Part shown: piece by piece, positions 34,136 through 43,490 of the stretch
Numbering within the stretch: the stretch's first letter is position 1
Layout of the letters: every line of letters begins with the position of its first letter
Assembly: GCA_025927765.1 (NCBI GenBank)
Contig: JAICKU010000007.1
Location: forward strand, 1-64,000
Direction: 5' to 3'
Origin: Burkholderiales bacterium
Lineage (GTDB): Bacteria > Pseudomonadota > Gammaproteobacteria > Burkholderiales > Casimicrobiaceae
DNA: 64,000 bases
Program-made: the position numbers and the translations under genes
Notes under the pieces: model-generated
Told to the model about the DNA's origin: nothing
Seen by the model: only the letters and a program-made list of their open reading frames with translations
Databases searched by the model: none

Positions 34136-35700
34136 TTTTGTCGGAGCACCTCGTCATCGTGCCGATCGTGCTGCCGCTCGTCGCGGGCGCAGTGACGCTG
34201 ATGATCGACGAGACGCGCCTCGCCGCAAAGGCTGCGATCAGCGTCGTGCTGACGGCGGCGCTCGTCGCTGCGGCCGCCGCCCTGGTGGTGCTCGTCGACG
34301 CCACCGGCACGCACGTGTACCGCCTCGGCGACTGGCCGGCGCCGTTCGGCATCGTGCTCGTTGCGGATCGCCTGTCGGCGGCGATGGCGCTGCTCGCAAG
34401 CGCGCTCGGGTTCGCATGCCTTGTGTTCGCGCTCGCGCGCTGGCAGCGCGAAGGGCCGCGCTTCCACGCGCTCGTGCATTTCCTGCTGATGGGCGTGAAC
34501 GGCGCATTCCTCACCGGCGATCTCTTCAACCTGTTCGTGTTCTTCGAGGTGCTGCTCGCGGCGTCGTACGGGCTCGCGCTGCACGCCTCCGGCGCGCTGC
34601 GCGTCCGCGCGTCGCTGCACTACATCGTCGTCAACCTCGTCGCGTCGCTCCTGTTCCTGATCGGCGCCAGCCTCATGTACGCGGCGACCGGCACGCTGAA
34701 TCTCGCCGACCTCGCCTCGCGTGCGGCGATGATCGGGTCGCACGAGCGCGTGCTCGTGGAATCGGCGGCGGCGATTCTCGGCATCGCGTTCCTCACCAAG
34801 GCCGGCATGTGGCCGTTGTGCTTCTGGCTGCCGAGCACGTATTCGGCGTCGAGCGCGCCCGCGGCGGCGCTGTTCGGGATCCTGACGAAGGTCGGCGTCT
34901 ATGTCGTGCTGCGCCTGTGGCTGCTGCTGTTCGCGCCAGGCAGCGGCGCGTCCGCGGGTTTCGGCGCCACGTGGCTCGTGACCGGCGGCATGGCGACGAT
35001 CGCGTTCGGCACGCTCGGCGTGATCGCGTCGCAGAACCTGCCGCGGCTCGCGAGCTACAGCATTCTCGTTTCGTCGGGCATCCTGCTCGCCGTCGTCGCC
35101 ACCGGTGACCCGGCGGTGACCGGCGCCGCGCTGTACTACCTGATCGCGTCGACGCTCGCCGGCGGCGCGCTGTTCCTGCTGATCGAACTCGTCGACCGCG
35201 GACGCGCACCGGGTGCCGACGTGCTGGCGGTGACCGCGGAGGCCTTCGCCGCCGGCAGCGGGAGCGTCGAGGCGGACGACGAGACGGGCGCCGCGATTCC
35301 CGCGGCGGTTGCGCTTCTCGGCGTGAGCTTCGTCGCGTGTGCGCTGATGCTCGCCGGGTTGCCGCCGCTCGCCGGGTTCGTCGGCAAGTTCGCGCTCCTC
35401 GACGCGCTGTTTCGCGCGCCAACGGTCAGCGGGGCATCGTGGACGATGCTCGTCCTGCTGCTGGTGTCCGGTTTCGCCGTGGTCATCGGCATGGGCCGCG
35501 CGGGCGTGCGGCGTTTCTGGGCCTCGCCCGATACCGCGGTGCCCCGCGTGCGCGTCATCGAGATGGTGCCGGTCGCGTTCCTGCTGGCGCTCTGTGCGGC
35601 GATCACGGTGGAAGCCGCGCCCGTGATGCGTTATCTCGGCGAAGCCGCAGCGATGCTGCATGCGCCGCGCAGCTACGTCGAGTCGGTGCTTTCGCGATGA
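34132..35700 (+). CDS. mrpD: Mrp antiporter subunit D
   Basis: A 522-residue NuoM/N-like proton-translocating subunit with about 14 membrane helices. Markers are FFEVLLAASYGLALHASG, FLTKAGMWPLCFWLPSTYS with the conserved lysine, and LASYSILVSSGILLAVVATG. The loop after residue 370 contains an Asp/Glu-rich insert (GSGSVEADDETGAAIP). Start overlaps the mrpC stop (ATGA). It pairs with MrpA in ion exchange. Confidence 0.92.
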   Translation: MILSEHLVIVPIVLPLVAGAVTLMIDETRLAAKAAISVVLTAALVAAAAALVVLVDATGTHVYRLGDWPAPFGIVLVADRLSAAMALLASALGFACLVFALARWQREGPRFHALVHFLLMGVNGAFLTGDLFNLFVFFEVLLAASYGLALHASGALRVRASLHYIVVNLVASLLFLIGASLMYAATGTLNLADLASRAAMIGSHERVLVESAAAILGIAFLTKAGMWPLCFWLPSTYSASSAPAAALFGILTKVGVYVVLRLWLLLFAPGSGASAGFGATWLVTGGMATIAFGTLGVIASQNLPRLASYSILVSSGILLAVVATGDPAVTGAALYYLIASTLAGGALFLLIELVDRGRAPGADVLAVTAEAFAAGSGSVEADDETGAAIPAAVALLGVSFVACALMLAGLPPLAGFVGKFALLDALFRAPTVSGASWTMLVLLLVSGFAVVIGMGRAGVRRFWASPDTAVPRVRVIEMVPVAFLLALCAAITVEAAPVMRYLGEAAAMLHAPRSYVESVLSR

Positions 35701-36185
35701 AGCGCCTGCTGCCCTATCCCGTCGCCTGGCTCGCGCTCGTCGTGATGTGGGTGGTACTGAACGGTACGCTTTCACCCGGGCACGTCATGATCGGCATGAT
35801 CGTCGCGTTCGCCGGCGTGCGCGGTCTCGCCGCGCTCGACGTTCCGAGCGCACGGCTGCGCTCGTTCCCCAAGGCGCTGATGCTCGTCGCGATCGTGCTC
35901 GGCGACATCGTTCGCTCGAACATCGCCGTCGCGCGCGTGGTGGCGGCGCCGGCCGCACGGCGCGGACGCCCGGGGTTCGTCGACATTCCGCTCGAACTCG
36001 ACAACGAGGTTGCCCTCGTCGGGCTCGCGTGCATCATCACCGCGACACCGGGCACCTGCTGGGCGGGCTACGACCCGGACACGCGCATGCTGACGATGCA
36101 CGTGCTCGACCTCGTCGACGACGAGGCGTCGCGCCGCGCGATCAAGGACCGCTACGAGCGGAGGTTGAAGGAGATCTTCGAATGA
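35697..36185 (+). CDS. mrpE: Mrp antiporter subunit E
   Basis: A 162-residue membrane subunit. Two or three hydrophobic helices at the N-terminus (PVAWLALVVMWVVLNG, VMIGMIVAFAGVRGLAAL) precede a soluble domain with VDIPLELDNEVALVGLACII, TATPGTCWAGYD and the C-terminal RYERRLKEIFE. ATG 35697 overlaps the mrpD stop. Required for assembly or activity of the complex in characterised systems. Confidence 0.9.
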   Translation: MKRLLPYPVAWLALVVMWVVLNGTLSPGHVMIGMIVAFAGVRGLAALDVPSARLRSFPKALMLVAIVLGDIVRSNIAVARVVAAPAARRGRPGFVDIPLELDNEVALVGLACIITATPGTCWAGYDPDTRMLTMHVLDLVDDEASRRAIKDRYERRLKEIFE

Positions 36186-36460
36186 ACGACCCGCTGTCGG
36201 CCGCGCTCGCCATCGCGCAGGTCATGCTCGCGCTCGCGATGCTGTGCACGCTGCTTCGCCTGCTGCGCGGCCCGCGCGCGCACGACCGCGTGCTCGCGAT
36301 CGATGCGATGTACGTGAACGCGATGCTGCTGCTGCTGACCTTCGGCATGCGCGAAGCGAGCACCGCGTACTTCGAAATGGCGCTCGTGATCGGCATGCTC
36401 GGCTTCGTGTCGACCGCCGCGCTCGCGAAGTTCCTGCTGCGCGGCGAGGTGATCGAGTGA
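36182..36460 (+). CDS. mrpF: Mrp antiporter subunit F
   Basis: A 92-residue three-helix protein: IAQVMLALAMLCTLLRLLRG, RVLAIDAMYVNAMLLLLTFG and ALVIGMLGFVSTAALAKFLL. The GPRAHDRVLAID motif is typical of MrpF/MnhF, and its aspartate is implicated in ion transport in relatives. Starts inside the mrpE stop (ATGA). Confidence 0.9.
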   Translation: MNDPLSAALAIAQVMLALAMLCTLLRLLRGPRAHDRVLAIDAMYVNAMLLLLTFGMREASTAYFEMALVIGMLGFVSTAALAKFLLRGEVIE

Positions 36461-36521
36461 GCCCGCAGGGCCGCCCCACGGGCGAACAAGCCCCGAAGCG
36501 CGAAGCGCGGAGGGTGGTCCG
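36461..36521. repeat. G+C-rich intergenic repeat between mrpF and mrpG
   Basis: The spacer begins with GCCCG...CGGGC (36461-36483), can fold on itself, and contains the core GGGCCGCCCC (36468-36477). The same 10-mer with similar surroundings occurs in the sufU-sufT spacer at 62152-62161. It interrupts an operon in which all the other genes overlap, so it looks inserted. Confidence 0.4.
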
Positions 36522-36830
36522 GTGAGTGCGCATCTGCCGCCGCTGCTCGCGTGGCTCGTCGCGGCGCTGGTCGTCGCCGGCGCGGGATTCGCGCTGATCG
36601 GATCGATCGGCCTGTTGCGCCTCTCCACGTTCTACGAGCGCATCCACCCGCCGACGATGGGCACGACGCTCGGTCTCGGCCTGATCCTGCTCGCCTCGAT
36701 GCTGCAGTTCTCGACGCTGGAGTCGCGGCCCGTCGTCCACGAAATCGTGATCGCCGTGTTCGTCGTGCTGACGACACCGGTGACCTACGTGCTGCTCGTG
36801 CGCGCCGCACGGCAGCGCGACGGTCTGTGA
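36522..36830 (+). CDS. mrpG: Mrp antiporter subunit G
   Basis: A 102-residue three-helix protein with GAGFALIGSIGLLRLSTFYE and RIHPPTMGTTLGLGLILLAS, the MrpG signature, ending in TPVTYVLLVRAARQRDG. GTG 36522 is preceded by GGAGGG at good spacing. Unlike the other junctions in this operon it is separated from the previous gene, by 61 bp that hold a G+C-rich repeat. Confidence 0.9.
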   Translation: MSAHLPPLLAWLVAALVVAGAGFALIGSIGLLRLSTFYERIHPPTMGTTLGLGLILLASMLQFSTLESRPVVHEIVIAVFVVLTTPVTYVLLVRAARQRDGL

Positions 36831-36846
36831 GGCGCCGCCGGCGCCT
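36830..36846. terminator. Short hairpin between mrpG and putA
   Basis: AGGCGCC-GCC-GGCGCCT is a perfect 7-bp stem between two convergent genes, overlapping the mrpG stop and touching the putA stop. It could serve as a two-way terminator or RNA end-stabiliser; it has no U tract on either side. Confidence 0.45.
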
Positions 36847-39800
36847 TACCCGACGCTCATCAGGCTCGCGTTGCCGCCTGCCGCGGCCGTATTGATCGCC
36901 AGGCTGCGCTCGACGAGCAGGCGCTCGACGACGAAGCCATCGCCCTTTGCCTCGAGCCGCGATTGAATGCCGACGATCGGGCCCGGCCGCTGCGCGAACG
37001 TCTGCGCGATGCGCGCGATCTCGTCGTGGCTGCCGGTCACGAGCACTGCGTCGAATTCGATATTCTCGTCACCGATCTCGATACGTTCGCGAACGCCGGC
37101 CGGCAGCACGGCGGCGAGGGCCTGCGCCCTGTCGCTGTGTCGCCACAGCGCGCGACTCCCCGCCGCCAGCACGACCGCGAGCTGCGCGAGCAGCGTGTCG
37201 TCGGTGGGCGCGATGCAAAGCACGCGGCGGCGCGGCAGCAGCGAATAGGTGTTGCGCTCGCCGGTGGGTCCGGCGAGGAGCCGCGTCTGGCCTGCGGGCG
37301 AGCGTGCGATGAGGGCTTCGCAGTCGCGCGCAAGCATCGCGTATCGCGGGTCCGACGCAAGCCACGCGCGTAGCGAGCGCAGGGGCGCAAGCCGTTGCGG
37401 CTCGGCATTCATCAAGGGTCCCGTCACGCGATCGACGTCGGCGTGCGCGAGCGGGGCGACGTCGCAGCGCGCCAGCAGCCGATGCAGGTACAGCGGGCCG
37501 CCGGCCTTCGGCCCGGTACCCGACAGGCCTTCGCCGCCGAACGGCTGCACGCCGACGACCGCGCCGATCACGTTGCGATTGACGTAGACGTTGCCCGCCC
37601 GCGCGCGCGATGCGACGAGATCGATCGTCTCGTCGATCCGGCTGTGCACGCCGAGCGTGAGGCCGTAGCCGGTCGCGTTGATCGCGTCGATCACCTGTGG
37701 CAGATCGTCGCGCCGGTAGCGAAAGACGTGGAGCACCGGGCCGAACACTTCGCGCGTGAGCTCGTCGACGCGGGCGAGCTCGATCAACGTGGGCGCCACG
37801 AAGCAGCCTGCGCGCAACGATGCGTCGCCGGCGTTCCATGCCAGGCGATCGACGCGCCGGCCGGCGGCGCGCATCGCGTCCACGTGCCGCTCGATCGCTG
37901 CGCGCGCGTCGTCGTCGATCACCGGGCCCACGTCGGTCGCGAGGCGCACCGTCGATCCCATCCGCAGCTCCCGCATGGCGCCGCGCAACATCGCGACGAT
38001 GCGATCGGCGACGTCGTCCTGCACGCACAGCGCGCGCAGCGCCGAACAGCGTTGCCCCGTGCTGTCGAACGCCGAGGCGACGACATCGGCGACCACCTGT
38101 TCGGCCAGCGCCGACGAATCGACGATCATCGCGTTCTGGCCGCCGGTTTCGGCCACGAGCACCGGGAGACGGCCGCGCGCGTCGACGCGGCCCGCAAGGG
38201 CGTTCGCGATGTGGCGTGCGGCGTCGTTCGAGCCGGTGAAGAGCACGCCGCGCACCCGAACGTCGGCGACGAGCGCAGCGCCCACCGTCTCGCCGCGCCC
38301 CGGAAGCAACTGCACGGCTTGCCGCGGCACGCCCGCGCCGTGCAGCAGCCGGATCGCCTGCGCCGCGATCAGCGGCGTCTGCTCGGCGGGCTTGGCGACG
38401 ACGGCGTTGCCGGCCGCGAGCGCGGCAGCGACCTGCCCGGTGAAGATCGACAGCGGGAAGTTCCATGGGCTGATGCATGCGACGACGCCGAGCGCTTCGC
38501 TTCGCGCCGCGACGAGCGCACGCGCCTGCGCCGCGTAGTAGCGCAGGAAGTCGACCGCCTCGCGCACCTCGCCGATCGCGTTCGCGTACGTCTTGCCTGC
38601 TTCGCGGACGATCAGCGGCACGAGGCGTTCCATCTCGCCTTCCATCGCCTCTGCCGTAAGCTCGAGCATCGCGGCGCGCACGTCGACCGGCTTTGCGGCC
38701 CATGCATCGCATGCCGCTGCAGCGCGATCGAGGGCGAGCGCGACGTCGGCGCGCGTCGCCTCGACGACTTCGCCCACGACGTCCGTTCGATCTGCAGGAT
38801 TGCAAATCGCAAGCGGCGCTTGCGCGGCCGCGCCGAAGGTCGGCGACGCGCGCCAGCGCTGCGGGATCTGCACCGCATCCGCGAGCGACGCGAGCCGCGC
38901 TTCGTCGGTGAGGTCGAGCCCCGACGAATTCCTGCGCACGTCGCCGAAGAGCGCGCGCGGCAGCGGAATGCGCGGATGCGGCGCACCGAGGACGCCGCTT
39001 GCTGCCGCGTCGCGTTCGACGAGCGCCACGGGATCGGCAATCAGCTCGTCGATCGGAATCGACGGATCGGCGATGCGGTTGACGAACGACGTGTTCGCGC
39101 CGTTCTCGAGCAGGCGCCGCACGAGGTACGCGAGCAGCGTTTCGTGCGTGCCGACGGGCGCATAGATGCGGCAGGGCCGGCCGAGGCCCCCGGCGGACGC
39201 CTTCGCCACCACCTGCTCGTACAGCGGTTCGCCCATGCCGTGCAGGCATTGGAACTCGTATTGGCCCGGCACGAACGCCTGCGGGCCCGCCATTTCGTAG
39301 ACGGCGGCGAGCGTGTACGCGTTGTGCGTCGCGAATTGCGGGTAGAGGTGCAGTGGCGCCGCAAGCAGCTTCCGCGCGCACGCGAGGTACGACACGTCGG
39401 TGTGCGCCTTGCGCGTGTACACGGGATAATCTTCGAGGCCGTCGACCTGCGCGCGCTTGATCTCGCTGTCCCAATACGCGCCCTTGACGAGGCGCACCAT
39501 CAGCCGGCGCTCGCTGCGCTGCGCGAGATCGACCAGGACATCGATCGCAAACGGGCAGCGCTTCTGGTACGCCTGCACGACGAAGCCCACGCCGTTCCAT
39601 CCAGCGAGCCCGGGCTCGAAGCACAGGCGCTCGAGGAGATCGAGCGACAGGTCGAGGCGCTCGGCTTCCTCGGCGTCGATGTTGAGGCCGACGTCGAGTC
39701 GGCGCGCCTGGAGCGCGAGATGGGCGAGCCGCGGATAGAGCTCGGCCATCACCCGTTCGTGCTGCGAGCGAACGTAACGCGGATGCAGCGCGGAGAGCTT

Positions 39801-40595
39801 GATCGAGATGCCGTTGCCGTCATGGACGCCGCGGCCCGACGAGGTCTGGCCGATCGCGTCGATCGCGTGCTCGTACGCGGCGAGATAGCGCTGCGCGTCG
39901 TCGTCGGTCATCGCGGCTTCGCCCAGCATGTCGAACGAATAGCGAAAGCCCTGCGCTTCACGGCGGCGCCCCTTGGCGAGCGCCTCGCCGATCGTCTCGC
40001 CCGCGACGAACTGCTCGCCCATCAGGCGCATCGCGAGGTCGACGCCGCGGCGCACGATCGGCTCGCCGCTACGTGCAATGAGGCGCGTGAGCGCGTTCGC
40101 GAGGCCCGTTTCATTGTGCGTCGAAACCAGCCGGCCGGTCAGCAGCAGTCCCCACGCTGCGGCATTGACGAAGAGCGACGCGCTTTGCCCGACGTGCTCG
40201 CGCCAGTTGCCGCGCGACACCTTGTCTCGGATCAGCGCATCGCGCGTGGCCATGTCGGGAATGCGCAACAGCGCCTCGGCGAGGCACATGAGCGCGATGC
40301 CTTCGGGCGACGACAGCGCGAATTCCTGCAGCAGGCGCTGCACGCGGCCTTCACGGCCGGTGCCCGCACCGCGCGCGCGCAGGTTCACTGCTAGATGGAA
40401 GGCGAGGGCGTGCGCGGCTTCCGCCTGCGCCGGCGGCAGCCGTGCCGCGTCGAGAAGCGACGAAACGCACTGCGGCTCCGGGGCGCGATACGCGCGCGTG
40501 ACGGCGGTGCGCAGCGGCGCTTGCGGATGGACCTCGAGCGCGAACGCGGCGAAGGCGGACCTGTCTTCGTCGTTGCGGTCGTGCTCGTTGGGCAT
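36846..40595 (-). CDS. putA: Bifunctional proline dehydrogenase / L-glutamate gamma-semialdehyde dehydrogenase
   Basis: A 1249-residue PutA. The N-terminal half is the FAD proline dehydrogenase barrel (VRLVKGAYWDSEIKRAQVDG, ATHNAYTLAAVYEMAGP, EFQCLHGMGEPLYEQV). The second half is the NAD aldehyde dehydrogenase (SPWNFPLSIFTGQVAAALAA, and FDSTGQRCSALRALCVQDDV with the catalytic cysteine). A C-terminal ALDH-like domain follows. It oxidises proline to glutamate at the inner membrane. The N-terminus goes straight into the catalytic arm without the 45-residue ribbon-helix-helix of E. coli PutA, so this protein should not repress its own promoter. Convergent with mrpG. Confidence 0.95.
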   Translation of the reverse strand: MPNEHDRNDEDRSAFAAFALEVHPQAPLRTAVTRAYRAPEPQCVSSLLDAARLPPAQAEAAHALAFHLAVNLRARGAGTGREGRVQRLLQEFALSSPEGIALMCLAEALLRIPDMATRDALIRDKVSRGNWREHVGQSASLFVNAAAWGLLLTGRLVSTHNETGLANALTRLIARSGEPIVRRGVDLAMRLMGEQFVAGETIGEALAKGRRREAQGFRYSFDMLGEAAMTDDDAQRYLAAYEHAIDAIGQTSSGRGVHDGNGISIKLSALHPRYVRSQHERVMAELYPRLAHLALQARRLDVGLNIDAEEAERLDLSLDLLERLCFEPGLAGWNGVGFVVQAYQKRCPFAIDVLVDLAQRSERRLMVRLVKGAYWDSEIKRAQVDGLEDYPVYTRKAHTDVSYLACARKLLAAPLHLYPQFATHNAYTLAAVYEMAGPQAFVPGQYEFQCLHGMGEPLYEQVVAKASAGGLGRPCRIYAPVGTHETLLAYLVRRLLENGANTSFVNRIADPSIPIDELIADPVALVERDAAASGVLGAPHPRIPLPRALFGDVRRNSSGLDLTDEARLASLADAVQIPQRWRASPTFGAAAQAPLAICNPADRTDVVGEVVEATRADVALALDRAAAACDAWAAKPVDVRAAMLELTAEAMEGEMERLVPLIVREAGKTYANAIGEVREAVDFLRYYAAQARALVAARSEALGVVACISPWNFPLSIFTGQVAAALAAGNAVVAKPAEQTPLIAAQAIRLLHGAGVPRQAVQLLPGRGETVGAALVADVRVRGVLFTGSNDAARHIANALAGRVDARGRLPVLVAETGGQNAMIVDSSALAEQVVADVVASAFDSTGQRCSALRALCVQDDVADRIVAMLRGAMRELRMGSTVRLATDVGPVIDDDARAAIERHVDAMRAAGRRVDRLAWNAGDASLRAGCFVAPTLIELARVDELTREVFGPVLHVFRYRRDDLPQVIDAINATGYGLTLGVHSRIDETIDLVASRARAGNVYVNRNVIGAVVGVQPFGGEGLSGTGPKAGGPLYLHRLLARCDVAPLAHADVDRVTGPLMNAEPQRLAPLRSLRAWLASDPRYAMLARDCEALIARSPAGQTRLLAGPTGERNTYSLLPRRRVLCIAPTDDTLLAQLAVVLAAGSRALWRHSDRAQALAAVLPAGVRERIEIGDENIEFDAVLVTGSHDEIARIAQTFAQRPGPIVGIQSRLEAKGDGFVVERLLVERSLAINTAAAGGNASLMSVG

Positions 40596-40663
40596 GCGGG
40601 TTTGCTCGATCGGCGCCGGTCGCGCGCTCGTTGCCTACAATGCGCGTCGCCAACGACGATGAG

Positions 40664-41710
40664 ATGACGATGGTGCGAACAAGGATAGCGGTGGCGGGCG
40701 CGGGTGTCATCGGACGCCGCCACATCGAACTCGTGCGCGAGAGCGACGAAGCGACGCTGGTCGCGCTCGCCGATCCCGCGCCGCCTGCGGTCGATCTCGC
40801 GCGGACGCTTCGCGTGCCGCTCTTTCCGCGCCTCGACGCGCTGCTCGACGCCGTTCGTCCCGAGGCCGTGATCGTCGCCACGCCCAATGCGTCGCATGTC
40901 GCGGACGGCCTCGCGTGCGTGGCGAGCGGCATCCCGGCGCTCGTCGAAAAGCCGATCGCCGACACGCTCGAGGGCGCCGACGAACTCGTGCAAGCGGCCG
41001 AGCGCGCCGGCGTGCCGCTTCTCGTCGGTCATCATCGCCGGCACAGTCCGTTGCTCGCTGCGGCGCAAGCGATCGTCGACGAAGGCAGGCTCGGCCCGCT
41101 CGTCACGGTCACCGGCAGCGCCACGTTCCGCAAGCCCGATCGCTACTTCGCCGAGGCGCCCTGGCGCACGCAGCCGGGCGGCGGCCCTCTGCTCATCAAC
41201 ATGATCCACGAGGTCGACGACCTGCGCATGCTCTGCGGCGACATCGTCGAGGTGCAGGCGATCGCATCGTCGGCGGCGCGCGGCCACGCCGTCGAGGATA
41301 CGGCCGCGATCGTGCTGCGCTTTGCGAACGGCGCGCTCGGCACGTTCATGCTCTCCGACAGCGCGGCGTCGGTGAAGAGCTGGGAGCAGACGAGCGGCGA
41401 GAACGCGATGTACGCACGTTGCGACGACGAGGATTGCTACGTGCTGTCGGGCACGCGCGGCTCGCTCGGCGTGCCGACGATGCGCCTGCGCACCTACGAC
41501 GGCGAAGCGTCGTGGACGGCGCCGTACGCGACGACGGTCGTCGACGCGCAGCGCGCCGATCCGCTCGTTCGGCAACTCAGCCATTTCTGCGCGGTGGCGC
41601 GCGGCGAAGCGCAACCGCGGGTCAGCGGTCGCGACGCCCTGGCAACGCTTCGCGTCACCCTCGCCATCGCGCGCGCGGCGGCCACCGGCGAGCGAATTGC
41701 GATCGCATGA
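40664..41710 (+). CDS. Gfo/Idh/MocA-family oxidoreductase
   Basis: A 348-residue dehydrogenase. It opens with the Rossmann motif RIAVAGAGVIGRRHIELV, followed by the EKP motif (IPALVEKPIADTLEGAD) whose lysine is catalytic in the family, GHHRRHSPLLAAAQAIV, and GGGPLLINMIHEVDDLRMLC. The C-terminal domain is the usual open-faced sheet. Substrates are typically cyclitols or sugars; in catabolic clusters members also act on shikimate-like compounds, but nothing here settles it. Starts at ATG 40664 or 40670. Divergent from putA. Confidence 0.85.
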   Translation: MTMVRTRIAVAGAGVIGRRHIELVRESDEATLVALADPAPPAVDLARTLRVPLFPRLDALLDAVRPEAVIVATPNASHVADGLACVASGIPALVEKPIADTLEGADELVQAAERAGVPLLVGHHRRHSPLLAAAQAIVDEGRLGPLVTVTGSATFRKPDRYFAEAPWRTQPGGGPLLINMIHEVDDLRMLCGDIVEVQAIASSAARGHAVEDTAAIVLRFANGALGTFMLSDSAASVKSWEQTSGENAMYARCDDEDCYVLSGTRGSLGVPTMRLRTYDGEASWTAPYATTVVDAQRADPLVRQLSHFCAVARGEAQPRVSGRDALATLRVTLAIARAAATGERIAIA

Positions 41711-41721
41711 AGTGCCGCGGC

Positions 41722-41771
41722 AAGAAGTAGGGTTTCAAGAAGTAGAGTCCGTCCCTACTTTTCCCACTTCT
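41722..41771. repeat. Palindromic repeat element, copy B (between convergent genes)
   Basis: Starts AAGAAGTAGGG, contains AAGTAGAG-TCCG-TCCCTACTT (seven of eight pairs), and ends CCCACTTCT, so nested inverted repeats cover about 50 bp between the oxidoreductase and the CPA1 antiporter genes. The right half ends in TTTT on the plus strand, so it could terminate the oxidoreductase transcript. It shares the AAGTAGGG/AAGTAGAG core with copies A and D. Confidence 0.5.
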
Positions 41772-41815
41772 CGGGGGCGAGCGCTTCATGCGCCCGGTTG
41801 CCGCGTGAACGCGCC

Positions 41816-43405
41816 TCAGCGCGCAAGGCTTTGCCGCAGTCGCGCCTCCTCGAGATCGAGCTCGCGCTCGATGCGGCGGCGGGCTTCGTCGGTCAGGTGG
41901 TTCGCCTCGTAGGCGTCGCTGATGGCCGCGCGCTCGACGCCGATCATCTCGAGGCGCAGCATCACGTCCTGCATTTCCGCTGCGCCGCATTGCCCTTCGC
42001 GGCGATGCAGCGCCATTGCGCGCCGCTGCGACAACTCGTCGCCCAGCAGCGCGCGCGCTTCCGCGGCCGATGGCGCGGGCGTCGAAGTCAGGAAGCGCTG
42101 GGCGGCCTCGATGCCCGACAGACGCGCTTCCTGCTCCTCGTGCGCGTTCTGGGCGGCCTCGTCGGCGCCCACGCGATCGATGCCGAGGCGCCGTGCGACG
42201 GCGGGCAGCGCCGAGCCGAGCCCGACGAGCGTGAACACGACCACGCAGTACGTGGCGAACAGCACGACGTTGCGCTCGGGGAACGGCTGGCCGTCGATCG
42301 TCGCCGGCACCAGCAGCGCGGCGACGAGGCTCACCGCGCCGCGCAGGCCGCAGAACGCGATCATGAACGTGAAGCGCCACCCGGGCGCGGGGTTGGCGCG
42401 CGTGATGCCCGGGAAGATCTTGCGCGGCAGGTAGGTCGCGGCGAACACCCACGCGAAGCGCACGACCACCACCGCGAGCGTGACGAGCACGCCGGCGACG
42501 ACTGCGCGCGTCCAGGTACCGTCGCCGAGCGCGCCGAACACTTCGCGCGCCTGCAGGCCGGCGAGGAAGAAGATCACCGCCTCGGTCGCCCAGACGACGA
42601 GGTCCCAGATGAAATAGCCCTGCAGTCGCGTGTCGGGACGGATGAGGCGGCGCCCGTTCCACGAGACATACAGCCCTGAAGCCACGCACGCGATGACGCC
42701 CGAGCCGCCGGCCGCATGCGCGGGCCAGAACGCGATGTACGGCGTCGCGAGCGCGAGCAGCACCTCGGCGCGCGCATCGGCGGCGAACTGTCGAACGCGC
42801 AGCATCAGCCAGCCGACGACGATGCCGAGGACGATCTCGCCGACGAGGATCGCGACGAACTCCATCACCGCCGACGTGAACGAGAACCCGCCGGTGACGA
42901 CCGCGGCGGTGGCGAAGCTCAGCGTCACCAGCGCCGTCGCGTCGTTGACGAGGCTTTCACCCTCGAGGATCGTGACGAGGCGCCGTGGCAGGTGCAGCGC
43001 ACGCAGGATCGCGATCGGCGCGACGGCGTCGGGCGGCGACACGATGGCGCCGAGCACGAAGCCCACCGCCCACGGCATGCCGAGCGCGACATGCGCCAGC
43101 GCCGCGATGGCCGACGCGGTCGCGAGCACGAGGCCGATCGCGAGCAGCATGATCGGTCGCAGGCTCGAGCGAAAGCCTCGCCAGCTCATGCCCACGCCCG
43201 ACGAATAGAGGAGCGGCGGCAGCAGCCACAGCAGCACGATGGCGGGGGTGAGCGACAGCGCCGGCATCCCGGGCACGAACGCGATGGCGGTGCCGGCCAC
43301 GAGCATCAGCATCGGCGACGGCACGCCGAAGCGGCGCGCGATCACGCTGAGCGCGGCGACGAGCAGCATGAGTGGCACGGCGACGGCGCCGGCGGGGTCG
43401 TTCAT
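41816..43405 (-). CDS. CPA1-family Na+/H+ antiporter
   Basis: A 529-residue membrane protein with about 12 hydrophobic helices (MLMLVAGTAIAFVPGMPAL at the start) and the CPA1 ion-binding helix GAIVSPPDAVAPIAIL and LEGESLVNDATALVTLSFA, whose aspartates bind the cation. GLRGAVSLVAALLVP lies in a later helix. The last 120 residues are a soluble charged tail with a coiled-coil flavour (ARRRIERELDLEEARLRQSL). It exchanges Na+ (or K+) for protons, and sits 5 kb from the Mrp operon, another cation/proton exchanger. Confidence 0.9.
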   Translation of the reverse strand: MNDPAGAVAVPLMLLVAALSVIARRFGVPSPMLMLVAGTAIAFVPGMPALSLTPAIVLLWLLPPLLYSSGVGMSWRGFRSSLRPIMLLAIGLVLATASAIAALAHVALGMPWAVGFVLGAIVSPPDAVAPIAILRALHLPRRLVTILEGESLVNDATALVTLSFATAAVVTGGFSFTSAVMEFVAILVGEIVLGIVVGWLMLRVRQFAADARAEVLLALATPYIAFWPAHAAGGSGVIACVASGLYVSWNGRRLIRPDTRLQGYFIWDLVVWATEAVIFFLAGLQAREVFGALGDGTWTRAVVAGVLVTLAVVVVRFAWVFAATYLPRKIFPGITRANPAPGWRFTFMIAFCGLRGAVSLVAALLVPATIDGQPFPERNVVLFATYCVVVFTLVGLGSALPAVARRLGIDRVGADEAAQNAHEEQEARLSGIEAAQRFLTSTPAPSAAEARALLGDELSQRRAMALHRREGQCGAAEMQDVMLRLEMIGVERAAISDAYEANHLTDEARRRIERELDLEEARLRQSLAR

Positions 43406-43490
43406 CGAGCGTCGCTTCTAGTGGTTCGGGAAATCCGGATCGCGGGACGCATTATGCTGGCGGGGTGCGAGCACCGGCCCGAACTTTTCG

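Noticed and set aside
37395-40394. 999-codon plus-strand frame opposite putA
   Set aside because: Arg/His-rich antisense shadow; PutA motifs are on the minus strand.
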